Assembly (NCBI GenBank): GCA_943788345.1 | Contig: CALSPX010000009.1 | Location: 1-64,000 of the forward strand | Source of the DNA: Ascidiaceihabitans sp023955215 | GTDB taxonomy: Bacteria > Pseudomonadota > Alphaproteobacteria > Rhodobacterales > Rhodobacteraceae | Length of the DNA stretch: 64,000 bases | Direction of reading: 5' to 3' | Shown here: piece after piece, positions 8,401-18,591 of the stretch | Layout of the letters: each line of letters begins with the position of its first letter | Position numbering within the stretch: the stretch's first letter is position 1 | Notes under the pieces: generated by a model | Seen by the model: only the letters and a program-made list of their open reading frames with translations | The model's database searches: none | Told to the model about the DNA's origin: nothing | Made by a program: the position numbers and the translations under genes

Positions 8401-9195
8401 ATGGCAGGTGATGGAACAGTTGGAAAAGCGTGTGACGTCCTTGATCAAGTGGCATCCTTTTCTCACCCCGTGCGTTTTGGGCAATTGCTGGAGGCCTCCG
8501 CATATCCCAAGGCAACACTGTATCGGTTTCTTCAAACCTTGGTCAGCCAAGGGATGTTAAGTTACGACCCAGATCACCAGACTTATGCGCTGGGCATGCG
8601 GTTGGTACGATTGGCACATGCCGCTTGGACCCATAGCTCGCTTGCTCCAATTGCGCGTGGGCATCTGGATCAACTCAGTGCAGATGTGGGCGAAACGGTT
8701 CACCTTGCACAGATGGACAGTTCACAGGTCTTGTACGTCGATAAACGGAATGCTTCACAACCCGTCGAGATGTATTCCCAAGCGGGCAAAGTGGGGCCTG
8801 CTTACTGCACAGGTGTTGGAAAAGCGATGATGGCATATTTGCCTGAAGACGAACTTGCGCGTGTCATTGCCCAACAGTCATTTCACCGCTTTACGGATGA
8901 AACGTTAACGAGCGACTTATCCTTGCGTGAAGAACTTCAAGCTATTCAAAAACGTGGGTACGCATTTGACCGTGAAGAACACGAGCCGGGCATTATTTGT
9001 ATTGCCATGCCGATCCTAACCGATGGTGGCCGTGTCTTGGGGGCACTGTCAGTGACGGGCACAACGGTACGGTTAAGTTTAAAAGAACTCGAAGGTTTGG
9101 CCCCTAAGTTAGCCAATATCGCCAATAGAATTTCAGCGGATGCCCAAGCGTGGCGGTTTCCGGACTCAAAACAACACATGACGAAGGCAGGATAA
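8401..9195 (+). CDS. IclR-family transcriptional regulator
   Basis: 264 residues. A winged helix-turn-helix covers about residues 5-70 (RFGQLLEASAYPKATLYRFLQTL), followed by an IclR effector domain with ETVHLAQMD, YCTGVGKAMMAYLP and a cysteine in PGIICIAMPIL. GGGAG lies 8 bases before the ATG. It is divergent from the binding-protein operon and is followed after 3 bp by the transport ATPase, so it probably controls both transcripts in response to a sugar or sugar acid. Repressor or activator cannot be told from sequence. Confidence 0.9.
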   Translation: MAGDGTVGKACDVLDQVASFSHPVRFGQLLEASAYPKATLYRFLQTLVSQGMLSYDPDHQTYALGMRLVRLAHAAWTHSSLAPIARGHLDQLSADVGETVHLAQMDSSQVLYVDKRNASQPVEMYSQAGKVGPAYCTGVGKAMMAYLPEDELARVIAQQSFHRFTDETLTSDLSLREELQAIQKRGYAFDREEHEPGIICIAMPILTDGGRVLGALSVTGTTVRLSLKELEGLAPKLANIANRISADAQAWRFPDSKQHMTKAG

Positions 9196-9198
9196 TTT

Positions 9199-10254
<1,056 letters not shown>

Positions 10255-10270
10255 GTTAAAAGGAAAAGCG

Positions 10271-11216
10271 ATGAAGGTTGGTTTTATTGGACTGGGCAAT
10301 GTTGGCGGTAAGCTGGCTGGCAGTCTTATTCGCAATGGTGTGGACACATATGTCTTTGACCTAAACGCTGACTTCGTCGCCGAAAAAGTCGCAGCTGGGG
10401 CCCGCGATGGTCAAAGCGCCGCCAACCTGATGCAGGTCTGTGACGCGGTTATTACGTGCTTGCCAACCCCAGCGGCCTCAAGTGCTGTGGTTCAAGAAAT
10501 GTTGCCCCACGTCACGGCGGGCAAGGTTTGGATGGAGATGTCCACCACTGACGCGGAAGAAGTGAAACGCCTGAGTGCTTTGGTGATTGAGGCCGGGGGC
10601 GAGGCGGTGGATTGCCCAGTGTCCGGCGGATGCCACCGCGCAGACACTGGAAACATTGCAATCTACGCGGGCTGCACCCGTGAGACGTTTGATAAAGTCC
10701 TGCCTATCCTGACCCACATGGGACGGCGCATCTTGCACGTTGGTGAGATCGGGAACTCATCGACCCTGAAGGTGATGACCAACTATTTGGCCACCATGAA
10801 CCTTCTATCTGTTTGCGAGGCGCTAACGGTTATGAAGGCTGCTGGCATGGATATGGCGATGACTTACGAGGCAATCGCGATTTCCTCGGGCAATTCATTT
10901 GTGCATGAAACTGAAAGCCAACTGATCCTGTCAGGCAGCCGTGATGTGAATTTCACAATGGACTTAATCCAAAAAGATATCGGCTTGTTTCAAGCCATCG
11001 CAGATCGCAACGATGTCCCGCTTGAACTGTCACCGTTGATGATCGAGATGATGACGGATGGGCAAAAACGCTACGGTGACCGGGCGCAATCAGACCGCAT
11101 GATCGAGCGGCTGGAAGAGGTCGACTGGGCTTTCTGTCACAGCACCCGGCTTCCCAACAGAACTGGTTGATGATGAGCCAGAGGAGCGCGGCTACGAGGT
11201 CGTGCCGAAACGCTAA
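10271..11216 (+). CDS. 3-hydroxyisobutyrate dehydrogenase-family NAD(P) oxidoreductase, C-terminus frameshifted
   Basis: Start at ATG 10271 after AAAAGGA. GFIGLGNVGG (residues 4-13) binds NAD, DCPVSGG (114-120) binds substrate, and K167 in STLKVMTNYL is the catalytic lysine of the beta-hydroxyacid dehydrogenase family. As written the frame ends at 11170 (299 residues) with an aberrant tail. Shifting by one base between about 11123 and 11129 gives a family-like tail, SVTAPGFPTELVDDEPEERG and on to VVPKR, with a stop at 11214-11216 (314 residues). One extra base is therefore likely. In the galactoside locus it may reduce or oxidise a hydroxyacid side product; the substrate is unknown. Confidence 0.8.
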
Positions 11217-11303
11217 CGATCTCCAACCCTTGCTGCATCCCCCGCATTCAGAGTAGGTCCTTGCAACAAGTGCGATCGAGCACGGACCTTGGGAGTGAGC
11301 AGA

Positions 11304-11778
11304 ATGAGCGACGAAGTCATCGGAACCGTATCGGCGTCTATGGGACGCCGTGTTCTTGGAATTGCATCGCTGGCCCTGCTGGGTTTCCTGCTGATCTACG
11401 TCAGCTTCACACAGCCACCTGCAGTCCTTGGCCAAGTCTTCTTGCTTGCCACTGGATCGGCATCTCTTTGGATCGCAGACAAAATGCGCCGTGCCACCGC
11501 AACGGTGATCGAGCTTACGGCAAGTGAACTGCGCGACAGCTCTGGCGAATTGATCTGCACGCTTGATGATATCGATAGCATTGATCGCGGGTTTTTCGCC
11601 TTCAAGCCGTCAAACGGGTTTCTTCTGAAGACTCAAAAGCCCCGGCACACGCAGCTGGCGTCCGGGGCTTTGGTGGCGTTCAGGACGCCGTATCGGGATC
11701 GGTGGTATGACGCCGGGGCATCAAACTAAATTTGTGTCCGAAATCATTGCTGTCACACTCGCACAGCGCGATCTTTAA
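11304..11778 (+). CDS. Small membrane protein of unknown function, frameshifted near its end
   Basis: GGGAG lies 8 bases before ATG 11304. Residues 10-55 form two membrane helices, followed by a beta-rich tail (TVIELTASELRDSSGELI, LDDIDSIDRG, FKPSNGFLL). As written it stops at 11729. A one-base shift within the AAAA at 11635-11638 restores a tail I recognise from Rhodobacteraceae homologues (SWRPGLWWRSGRRIGIGGMT) ending at 11776-11778, 157 residues in total. The family has no known function; the tail resembles a small bacterial PH-like domain. Confidence 0.7.
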
Positions 11779-11841
11779 TCGCATTCATCCCTGCATACCC
11801 GTGGCGCATAGCGCGGGCGAGTAAAGACAAAGTTCGCGACA

Positions 11842-12087
11842 TCATGCGGTGCGATGACCGATGTCGAACATGGGCGTAGAATCGACCCATGTCTCGACAA
11901 TCGTCATGAACTCATTGTCTTTCATGATGGGCAGTCGGCTGTGTACGCCAGCAACTTCATCTTCGGACAACTCACCCTTACGACCACCATGAATTGTGGA
12001 CCATTTTTTCAAATAGGTATTTTGGTCCTCATCGTATTTGACTGAAGAGATCCTAATGGTTGTGTCGTTCAAATCGGCTAGCGACAA
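11842..12087 (-). CDS. Possible small hypothetical protein or gene remnant
   Basis: An 81-codon open frame with acceptable codon use (ELSEDEVAGVHSRLP, NEFMTIVETWVDSTPMFDIG), but it would have to start at TTG (12087) or CTG a little upstream, has no visible ribosome-binding site, and an in-frame TAG closes it near 12110. I recognise no family. It may be the 3' remnant of a decayed gene or a chance frame. Confidence 0.3.
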   Translation of the reverse strand: MSLADLNDTTIRISSVKYDEDQNTYLKKWSTIHGGRKGELSEDEVAGVHSRLPIMKDNEFMTIVETWVDSTPMFDIGHRTA

Positions 12088-12422
12088 AAATCTGTTCTTG
12101 GAGGTCAGATGCTATGTTTTTCAGACATGTCCAGAAACAATCAGGGCAGATCAACTTGAACTGCTTTCAAAGCAAAAGCCAATTTTGTCAATTTGACGAT
12201 ACTAATTAGAACCAGTGGGAAAATAGGGCTTTCTCAATATTAAGAAATAATTCACCAATTTGTTGAGGTTCTTCTTAAATCGCCCAATTAATGTGCAATA
12301 CATCTCTTATGAATGTTCTTAGTTATCCTAAGATAATTCGCGTTCATTAACCTTATAACCATCAAGGTCCTGCCAATGATCGACGCAAAGTCGAGTCGTT
12401 CTGACCCAAAAGGAGTCGTCAG
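12088..12422. other. AT-rich non-coding leader region upstream of gdhA
   Basis: 335 bp without a convincing gene. It is clearly richer in A+T than its surroundings and holds a CTTAG-TTATC-CTAAG palindrome (12318-12332). AGGAG at 12411-12415 is the gdhA ribosome-binding site. The promoter of gdhA must lie here, but I cannot fix a -35/-10 pair. Confidence 0.5.
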
Positions 12423-13854
12423 ATGAGTGCCCCCCAAGAGATGAGTTTTCGCGAAAGTGTAGACATGATGTTTAATCGCGCAGTTGCGTTGATGGACCTA
12501 CCGCCAGGGCTTGAGGAGAAGATTAGGGTTTGCAATGCGACTTACACAGTGCGCTTTGGCGTGCGTCTTCGTGGTGAAAATCCAAACATTCACCGGTTAC
12601 CGGTCTGTCCACTCTGAACATATGGAACCTGTTAAAGGTGGCATTCGTTTCTCTATGGGCGTTAACCAAGATGAAGTTGAAGCGCTGGCCGCGTTGATGA
12701 CGTACAAATGTTCGCTGGTTGAGGCACCGTTTGGGGGTTCCAAAGGCGGTCTTTGCATCGATCCACGTCAATATGATGACCATGAGCTTGAGTTGATCAC
12801 GCGTCGTTTTGCATATGAGTTGATCAAACGCGACCTTATCAATCCATCTCAGAACGTGCCTGCACCAGACATGGGCACGGGCGAACGCGAGATGGCATGG
12901 ATCGCCGATCAATACGCCCGCATGAACACGACTGACATCAATGCCAAAGCCTGTGTTACAGGTAAGCCATTGAACGCAGGCGGGATCGCTGGCCGTGTCG
13001 AAGCGACGGGTCGCGGTGTACAATACGCACTGCGTGAATTCTTCCGCGATGAATTGGGCATGCAAAAAGCTGGTTTGACTGGCGGCTTGGAAGGCAAACG
13101 CGTTGTTGTTCAAGGCTTGGGTAACGTGGGCTATCACGCGACCAAATTCCTAGGCGAAGAAGATGGATGCAAAATCATCGGCATTATCGAACGTGATGGT
13201 GCGCTGGTTGATGCAGATGGCCTTAACGTAGACGCTGTTCAGCAATGGATTTCAAAACATGGTGGCGTGGCAGGTTACCCTGATGCGTCCTTCATTGAAG
13301 ACGGTGCAAAAGTTCTTGAAGAAGAATGTGACATCTTGATCCCAGCGGCACTTGAGGGTGTGATCAACATCACCAATGCCGATCGTATCAAGGCACCTCT
13401 TATCATTGAGGCTGCGAATGGTCCTGTCACTGCGGGCGGGGATGAAATCCTGCGCGACAAAGGCACAGTCATTATTCCAGATATGTATGCGAACGCTGGT
13501 GGTGTTACGGTTTCCTACTTTGAGTGGGTCAAAAACCTTAGCCACATTCGTTTTGGTCGCATGCAACGCCGTCAGGAAGAGTCGCGCCACCAATTGGTTG
13601 TTGATGAGCTTGAGCGCCTCAGCTCTGATTCAGGCATCGGTTGGGAGTTAAGCCCGAACTTTAAGGACCGCTATTTGCGCGGTGCGGATGAGTTGGAATT
13701 GGTTCGCTCTGGTCTGGATGACACGATGCGCATTGCCTATCAGTCTATGCGCGAAGTTTGGCATGGACGTGATGACGTAAAAGATCTGCGTACTGCGGCC
13801 TATTTGGTTTCTATCGAAAAGGTTGCGGCCAGCTACCGTGCAAAAGGCCTTTAG
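12423..13854 (+). pseudogene. gdhA: Glutamate dehydrogenase (Glu/Leu/Phe/Val family), reading frame broken by one base
   Basis: The first 53 or so residues (FRESVDMMFNRAVALMDLPP, ATYTVRFGVRLRGE) are read from ATG 12423, and the rest (IQTFTGYRSVHSEHMEPVKG onward to 13854) from the next frame. Dropping one A from AAAA at 12577-12580 joins them as RLRGEIQTFTG, giving 476 residues, the normal length. The substrate lysines lie in EPVKGGIRF and YKCSLVEAPFGGSKGGL, and the nucleotide site in GLGNVGYHA. The enzyme interconverts glutamate and 2-oxoglutarate with ammonium. I suspect a sequence error rather than true loss. A strong terminator follows. It precedes the sarcosine oxidase operon, whose glycine product also yields ammonium. 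Confidence 0.85.
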
Positions 13855-13889
13855 TCTAAAAGACTAACCTTTAGACGGTTTAGAAAATC

Positions 13890-13930
13890 AAACGCCTCCA
13901 TTGAAACTCAATGGGGGCGTTTTTGTTTTT
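13890..13930 (+). terminator. Rho-independent terminator after gdhA
   Basis: AAACGCCTCCATTG pairs with CAATGGGGGCGTTT around an AAACT loop (one internal mismatch), followed by TTTTTGTTTTTT. It lies about 35 bp past the gdhA stop and isolates it from the sox operon. Confidence 0.9.
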
Positions 13931-14054
13931 TGTATTGACGATCAGGGACAGAAAATATGAGGTCCTTTTAGGAAAAAGGTGCCAAGCAATTCTTGGCCTA
14001 CCGTCCTAGTATTTCGTGGGTTCCACGACAGGGTTGCCATGTGGGGGATCAAAC

Positions 14055-15308
14055 ATGCGCTTTTCAGGTTTACGTGTTCTGAAAGAAGGACTGACCGGTA
14101 ACAAAGGTTGGACGCCCCATTGGCGCAATCCTGAGCCGAAGGCCGAATATGATGTGATCATCATCGGGGGTGGTGGCCATGGTCTGGCGACGGCACATTA
14201 CCTTGCATCCGTTCACGGTATTACCAACGTTGCCGTTTTGGAAAAAGGGTACTTGGGCGGTGGTAATGTTGGGCGTAACACCACAATCGTTCGGGCGAAC
14301 TATGGCTTGCCGGGCAACTCTGAATTCTACAGCCACTCCCTGAAGCTATGGGAAGGTCTGGAAGAGGACCTTAACTACAACGTCATGCACTCTCAGCGTG
14401 GGATCATTAACCTGTTTAACTCTGATGGTTCACGCGATGCAGCTGCGCGGCGCGGCAATCAGATGGCGTCCCAAGGGGATGATGCGCAACTGCTCGACAC
14501 CGCCGCTTTGCGAAAAATGTTGCCCTACCTTGATTTTGATCAAACACGCTTCCCAATCTATGGCGGCCTGTATCATCCCCGTGGTGGCACGGCGCGTCAC
14601 GATGCGGTGGCTTGGGGCTTTGCCCGCGCTGCAGACCAACGCGGTGTCGATCTAATCCAACAATGTGAAGTAACAGGCATCGATGTTGTGGATGGCGTGG
14701 TCAAAGGTGTGCAAACCACACGTGGCCCCATCCGCGCGAAAAAGATCGGTATCACCGCCGCTGGTCGCTCTAGCGAAGTGGCGGCAATGGCCGGTATGCG
14801 CCTTCCAATCGAAAGTCACGTTTTGCAGGCCTTCGTAACTGAGGGGCTAAAGCCAATGATCGATACCGTGATCACCTATGAGGCGGGACACTTTTACATC
14901 AGCCAATCTGACAAAGGTGGTTTGGTCTTTGGTGGCAGCTTGGATTTGTATTCCAGCTATGCCTCACGGGGCAACTTACCCATGGCGGAACACGTGATCG
15001 AAAGCGCGTGCACTTTGATGCCAGCGATCACCAAGGCCAAGGTACTGCGCAGTTGGGGCGGGATCATGGACATGTCAGCGGACGGCTCACCCATCATCGA
15101 CAAAACCCATGTCGACGGTCTCTATGTGAATTGTGGCTGGTGCTACGGCGGGTTCAAGGCCACGCCAGGATCAGGGCACGTCTTTGCCCATCTGATGGCC
15201 ACAGACTATCCGCACCCCGTTGCGACAAAACATCGTTTGGACCGCTTCCGCACTGGCGTTGGCATCATGGATGAAGAGGCTTCGGGCTCTCAACATAATT
15301 TGCACTAG
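14055..15308 (+). CDS. soxB: Sarcosine oxidase beta subunit
   Basis: 417 residues from ATG 14055, preceded by GGGGGA; the longer frame from 14016 lacks family sequence. The FAD-binding DVIIIGGGGHGLATAHYL is at about 33-50, and YVNCGWCYGGFKATPGSG with the end QHNLH are typical of SoxB. This subunit carries the flavin site where sarcosine is oxidised to glycine, with methylene-THF or formaldehyde and hydrogen peroxide formed by the heterotetramer. First gene of soxB-D-A-G. Cytoplasmic. Confidence 0.94.
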   Translation: MRFSGLRVLKEGLTGNKGWTPHWRNPEPKAEYDVIIIGGGGHGLATAHYLASVHGITNVAVLEKGYLGGGNVGRNTTIVRANYGLPGNSEFYSHSLKLWEGLEEDLNYNVMHSQRGIINLFNSDGSRDAAARRGNQMASQGDDAQLLDTAALRKMLPYLDFDQTRFPIYGGLYHPRGGTARHDAVAWGFARAADQRGVDLIQQCEVTGIDVVDGVVKGVQTTRGPIRAKKIGITAAGRSSEVAAMAGMRLPIESHVLQAFVTEGLKPMIDTVITYEAGHFYISQSDKGGLVFGGSLDLYSSYASRGNLPMAEHVIESACTLMPAITKAKVLRSWGGIMDMSADGSPIIDKTHVDGLYVNCGWCYGGFKATPGSGHVFAHLMATDYPHPVATKHRLDRFRTGVGIMDEEASGSQHNLH

Positions 15309-15317
15309 GGGTCAGTG

Positions 15318-15389
15318 ATGTTTGAATTTTGCCAATATATCTTCGGACCAATGATTGATGGGACAGTTTCCCATCGTGGAGTGAACTGA
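15318..15389 (+). CDS. Possible 23-residue mini-cistron coupled to soxD
   Basis: ATG 15318 (preceded by AGGGGTC) opens a 23-codon frame, MFEFCQYIFGPMI and on to SHRGVN, whose TGA at 15387-15389 overlaps the soxD ATG as TGATG. It fills the otherwise unusual gap between soxB and soxD. It could be a leader peptide that couples translation, or chance. I know of no homologue. Confidence 0.35.
   Translation: MFEFCQYIFGPMIDGTVSHRGVN
15357..15375 (+). promoter_or_regulatory. Hairpin just upstream of the soxD ribosome-binding site
   Basis: GATGGGA (15357-15363) pairs with TCCCATC (15369-15375) around CAGTT. The GTGGAG ribosome-binding site of soxD begins directly after the stem, so the structure could affect soxD translation. 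No U-run follows. Confidence 0.4.
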
Positions 15390-15661
15390 TGCGCCTTCCA
15401 TGTCCCATTTGCGGTGAACGCGATATCCGCGAGTTTTATTATCAAGGGGCCGATGTTGCCCTGAACCGCCCCGCACCTGATGCAGGGGATGATGCGTGGC
15501 AGGACTACGTTTACCTGCGTGACAACCAACCCGGCGAACACCGCGATTTGTGGCAGCATGAATCTGGCTGTGGCTCTTGGATCGTGGTCAGCCGCAACAC
15601 TGTGACACACGAGGTTTCAGGCGCGAAGTTGGCGAAAGAGATAAAGAGGACAAAGGCATGA
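15389..15661 (+). CDS. soxD: Sarcosine oxidase delta subunit
   Basis: 90 residues. CPICGERDIREF at the start and HESGCGSWIVVSRNT near 56-70 supply the Cys/His set that binds zinc in heterotetrameric sarcosine oxidase delta subunits. Structural subunit of the cytoplasmic complex. Its stop overlaps the soxA start (ATGA at 15658-15661). Confidence 0.93.
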   Translation: MRLPCPICGERDIREFYYQGADVALNRPAPDAGDDAWQDYVYLRDNQPGEHRDLWQHESGCGSWIVVSRNTVTHEVSGAKLAKEIKRTKA

Positions 15662-18591
15662 GAGTTGCTGGAAAAGGTCAGATCGACCAAAGCACCCCAA
15701 TCTCCTTTAGCTTTGATGGTATTCAATATCGCGGGTTTGCAGGTGATACTGTTGCGTCCGCACTTCTGGCCAATGACATTCGCCTTATGGCCCGTTCGTT
15801 TAAATACCACCGCCCGCGCGGTGTTTTAACCGCTGGCAGCGAAGAACCGAATGCCTTGATGACTGTCGGGCGTGATGGCGCAACGGATCCCAATGTGCGT
15901 GCCACGGTTCAGGAAATTTACGAGGGGCTAGAGCTGCGCAGCCAAAACGCATGGCCATCGTTGGAATATGATGTGATGGCTGTGAATGATCTGGCTTCCC
16001 CATTCTTGGGCGCGGGTTTCTATTACAAAACCTTCATGTGGCCGCGTGCCTTTTGGGAACGTGTGTATGAACCGATCATTCGCCGTGCCGCGGGCCTTGG
16101 CGCGTTGAGTGGCAAAAAGCAGTCGGACAAATATGAACGCGCCTATGCGCATTGTGATGTGCTGGTGATCGGTGCTGGTCCTACGGGTTTGATGGCGGCG
16201 CTTAGGGCTGCGAATTCTGGCGCTGACGTTATCTTGGCTGATGAAGACAGCGTTATGGGCGGTCGTCTGAACAGCGAGAGCTTTGAGGTTGATGGCCAGG
16301 CGGGTGCTGACTGGGCGGCTGGCATCGTCGCGCAATTGCGTGAAATGAACAATGTGCGCCTGATGACGCGCACAACAGTTGCTGGCGTCTATGATCAAGG
16401 GACCTTTGGGGCGTTAGAACGGGTAAACCACCACACCTCTGTGCGTGATGGCAAAGCGCCTCTTGAAACTTTTTGGCGGATCGTGGCCAAACAATCGATC
16501 TTAGCCGCAGGCGCGATTGAGCGTCCGATTGCGTTTCAAAACAACGACCGCCCGGGAATTATGACTGCGGGTGCTGTGCGCAGTTACCTAAACCGCTGGG
16601 GCGTAGCACCGGGCAAGGCGATCACGGTCTTTGCCAACAACGATGATGCGCACCGGACTGCGATGGATATGCAGGCCGCTGGTGTGCATGTGGCCGCCGT
16701 GATCGACAGCCGTTCCAATGTGCAAGCGCTGGGCGACTATACTTTGATCAAAGGGGCGCATGTGTGCGGCACCACGGGGCGTAAGGGGCTGGAAACCATC
16801 ACCGTGCGTTCCTCTACTGGTACCCAAAGCATCTCAACCGATTGCTTGGCGATGTCTGGCGGCTGGAACCCAACTGTGCATCTGACATGTCACATGAACG
16901 GCAGACCGATGTGGCGCGAAGATATCGCCAGCTTTGTGCCCAAAGAAGGCACAATCCCTAACATGACGGTGGCGGGTGCCTGCAATGGCGATTTCTCAAC
17001 CCACGCCTGTTTGGGCGCGGGGCTTGAGGCGGCAGCAAAGGCTGTTACCGCTTTGGGCAAAACACCTGTTGAAATAGATATGCCACAGGCCGAAGACACA
17101 GCTTACAAAATGGAACCATTGTGGGCGGTCCCGGGCAAAGGTCGCGCATGGGTCGATTTCCAAAATGATGTTTCGGTGAAGGATGTGAAACAAGCGGCGT
17201 TCGAGAACTTCCGTTCTGTTGAGCACATGAAACGCTACACCACTCAAGGGATGGCGACGGATCAGGGTAAGAACTCAAACGTCACAGCCCTTGCGTTACT
17301 CGCGGATGCCACTGGGCGCGGTATTCCTGAAACAGGGACCACAACCTTCCGCCCACCTTATAGCCCAATTGCAATGGCGGCCTTTGGGGCAGGGGCAGAG
17401 GGCAAAGGCTTTGCCCCTGAACGTAAAACCACCAGCCACGTGGCAACGATTGAAGACGGCGCACCGATGATGGAAGCTGGGCTGTGGTATCGCCCCAGCT
17501 ATTTCCCGATCAAGGGCGAAAAGACGTGGCGACAATCGTGTGACCGCGAAGTGGGCTATGTGCGCAACGCAGTTGGCGTGTGTGATGTGTCGACCTTGGG
17601 TAAGATCGATATTCAAGGGCCAGACGCGGCGGAACTGCTTGATTTTGTTTACACCAACATGTTCTCCAGCCTCAAAGTCGGGCGCGTGCGCTACGGCTTG
17701 ATGCTGCGCGAAGACGGTTATGTGATGGATGATGGGACCACCGCGCGTCTGTCGGAAGCCCATTTCGTGATGACCACCACAACGGCCGCTGCGGGTGCCG
17801 TGATGCGCCACCTTGAATTTGTGACCCAGGTGCTGCGTCCTGAATTGGATGTGCGTCTGATGTCTGTGACCGAACAATGGGCACAGTTCGCCGTTGCCGG
17901 GCCGCAGTCACGCGAACTGCTGAATGGCCTGTTGGACCAAACGCTTGATAACGAAACATGGCCGTTCATGGCCTGTGGCGATGTCAGTATTTCGGGCGTT
18001 CAGGGGCGGTTGTTCCGTATCTCGTTCTCCGGCGAACATGCCTATGAAATCGCAGTGCCTGCGCGATACGGCGACAGCCTGTTCCGCGCACTGACTGCCA
18101 AGGCCACAGAAATGGGCGGCGGACCTTACGGGGTCGAGGCGCTCAATGTGCTACGCATCGAAAAAGGCTTCATCACACACGCGGAAATCCACGGTCGGGT
18201 GACCGCCTTTGATATCGGCATGGGGCGGATGATCAGCGCCAAGAAGGATTGCATCGGCAAAACCATGGCCGCGCGTGAAGGATTGCTGGATGAAGACCGC
18301 GAACGTCTTATGGGCTTTAAACCCGTGGGGGCAGTGAAACAGCTGACCGCAGGCGCGCATTTGTATAATGAAGGGGACGAGGCCACCGCTGAATTTGACA
18401 AAGGCTACCTTACCTCCGTCGCATTCTCACCAACCTTGGGGCACTTCATGGCATTGGGGTTTGTACGAGGTGGGCCTGAGCGGCTGGGGGATAGATTGCG
18501 AATGGTCGATCATATGCGCCAGATCGAAACAGTTGTCGAAGTGTGTGACCCAGTTGTCTTTGACCCGAAAGGGGAACGTACCCGTGGTTGA
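15658..18591 (+). CDS. soxA: Sarcosine oxidase alpha subunit
   Basis: 977 residues from ATG 15658. The N-terminal part (residues 1-100; RGFAGDTVASALLAND, SFKYHRPRGVLTAGSEEPN) is the 2Fe-2S-like fold of the family. The middle holds an NAD-binding Rossmann fold with VLVIGAGPTGLMAALRAA, and the C-terminal 400 residues form an aminomethyltransferase (GcvT-like) domain that binds tetrahydrofolate (CDVSTLGKIDIQGPDA, GEHAYEIAVPA). The alternative upstream frame from 15577 is inside soxD. It overlaps soxG by 8 bp. Confidence 0.95.
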   Translation: MRVAGKGQIDQSTPISFSFDGIQYRGFAGDTVASALLANDIRLMARSFKYHRPRGVLTAGSEEPNALMTVGRDGATDPNVRATVQEIYEGLELRSQNAWPSLEYDVMAVNDLASPFLGAGFYYKTFMWPRAFWERVYEPIIRRAAGLGALSGKKQSDKYERAYAHCDVLVIGAGPTGLMAALRAANSGADVILADEDSVMGGRLNSESFEVDGQAGADWAAGIVAQLREMNNVRLMTRTTVAGVYDQGTFGALERVNHHTSVRDGKAPLETFWRIVAKQSILAAGAIERPIAFQNNDRPGIMTAGAVRSYLNRWGVAPGKAITVFANNDDAHRTAMDMQAAGVHVAAVIDSRSNVQALGDYTLIKGAHVCGTTGRKGLETITVRSSTGTQSISTDCLAMSGGWNPTVHLTCHMNGRPMWREDIASFVPKEGTIPNMTVAGACNGDFSTHACLGAGLEAAAKAVTALGKTPVEIDMPQAEDTAYKMEPLWAVPGKGRAWVDFQNDVSVKDVKQAAFENFRSVEHMKRYTTQGMATDQGKNSNVTALALLADATGRGIPETGTTTFRPPYSPIAMAAFGAGAEGKGFAPERKTTSHVATIEDGAPMMEAGLWYRPSYFPIKGEKTWRQSCDREVGYVRNAVGVCDVSTLGKIDIQGPDAAELLDFVYTNMFSSLKVGRVRYGLMLREDGYVMDDGTTARLSEAHFVMTTTTAAAGAVMRHLEFVTQVLRPELDVRLMSVTEQWAQFAVAGPQSRELLNGLLDQTLDNETWPFMACGDVSISGVQGRLFRISFSGEHAYEIAVPARYGDSLFRALTAKATEMGGGPYGVEALNVLRIEKGFITHAEIHGRVTAFDIGMGRMISAKKDCIGKTMAAREGLLDEDRERLMGFKPVGAVKQLTAGAHLYNEGDEATAEFDKGYLTSVAFSPTLGHFMALGFVRGGPERLGDRLRMVDHMRQIETVVEVCDPVVFDPKGERTRG

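Noticed and set aside
11636..11671. GC-rich inverted repeat AAAGCCCCGG / CCGGGGCTTT as a terminator
   Set aside because: It falls inside the conserved, frameshifted tail of the small membrane protein, has a 16-base loop and only three T after it.
12523..13137. 204-codon minus-strand frame
   Set aside because: Antisense to conserved gdhA coding sequence; composition is that of a shadow frame.
17296..17877. 193-codon minus-strand frame
   Set aside because: Antisense to soxA; rich in His/Arg as expected from a shadow.
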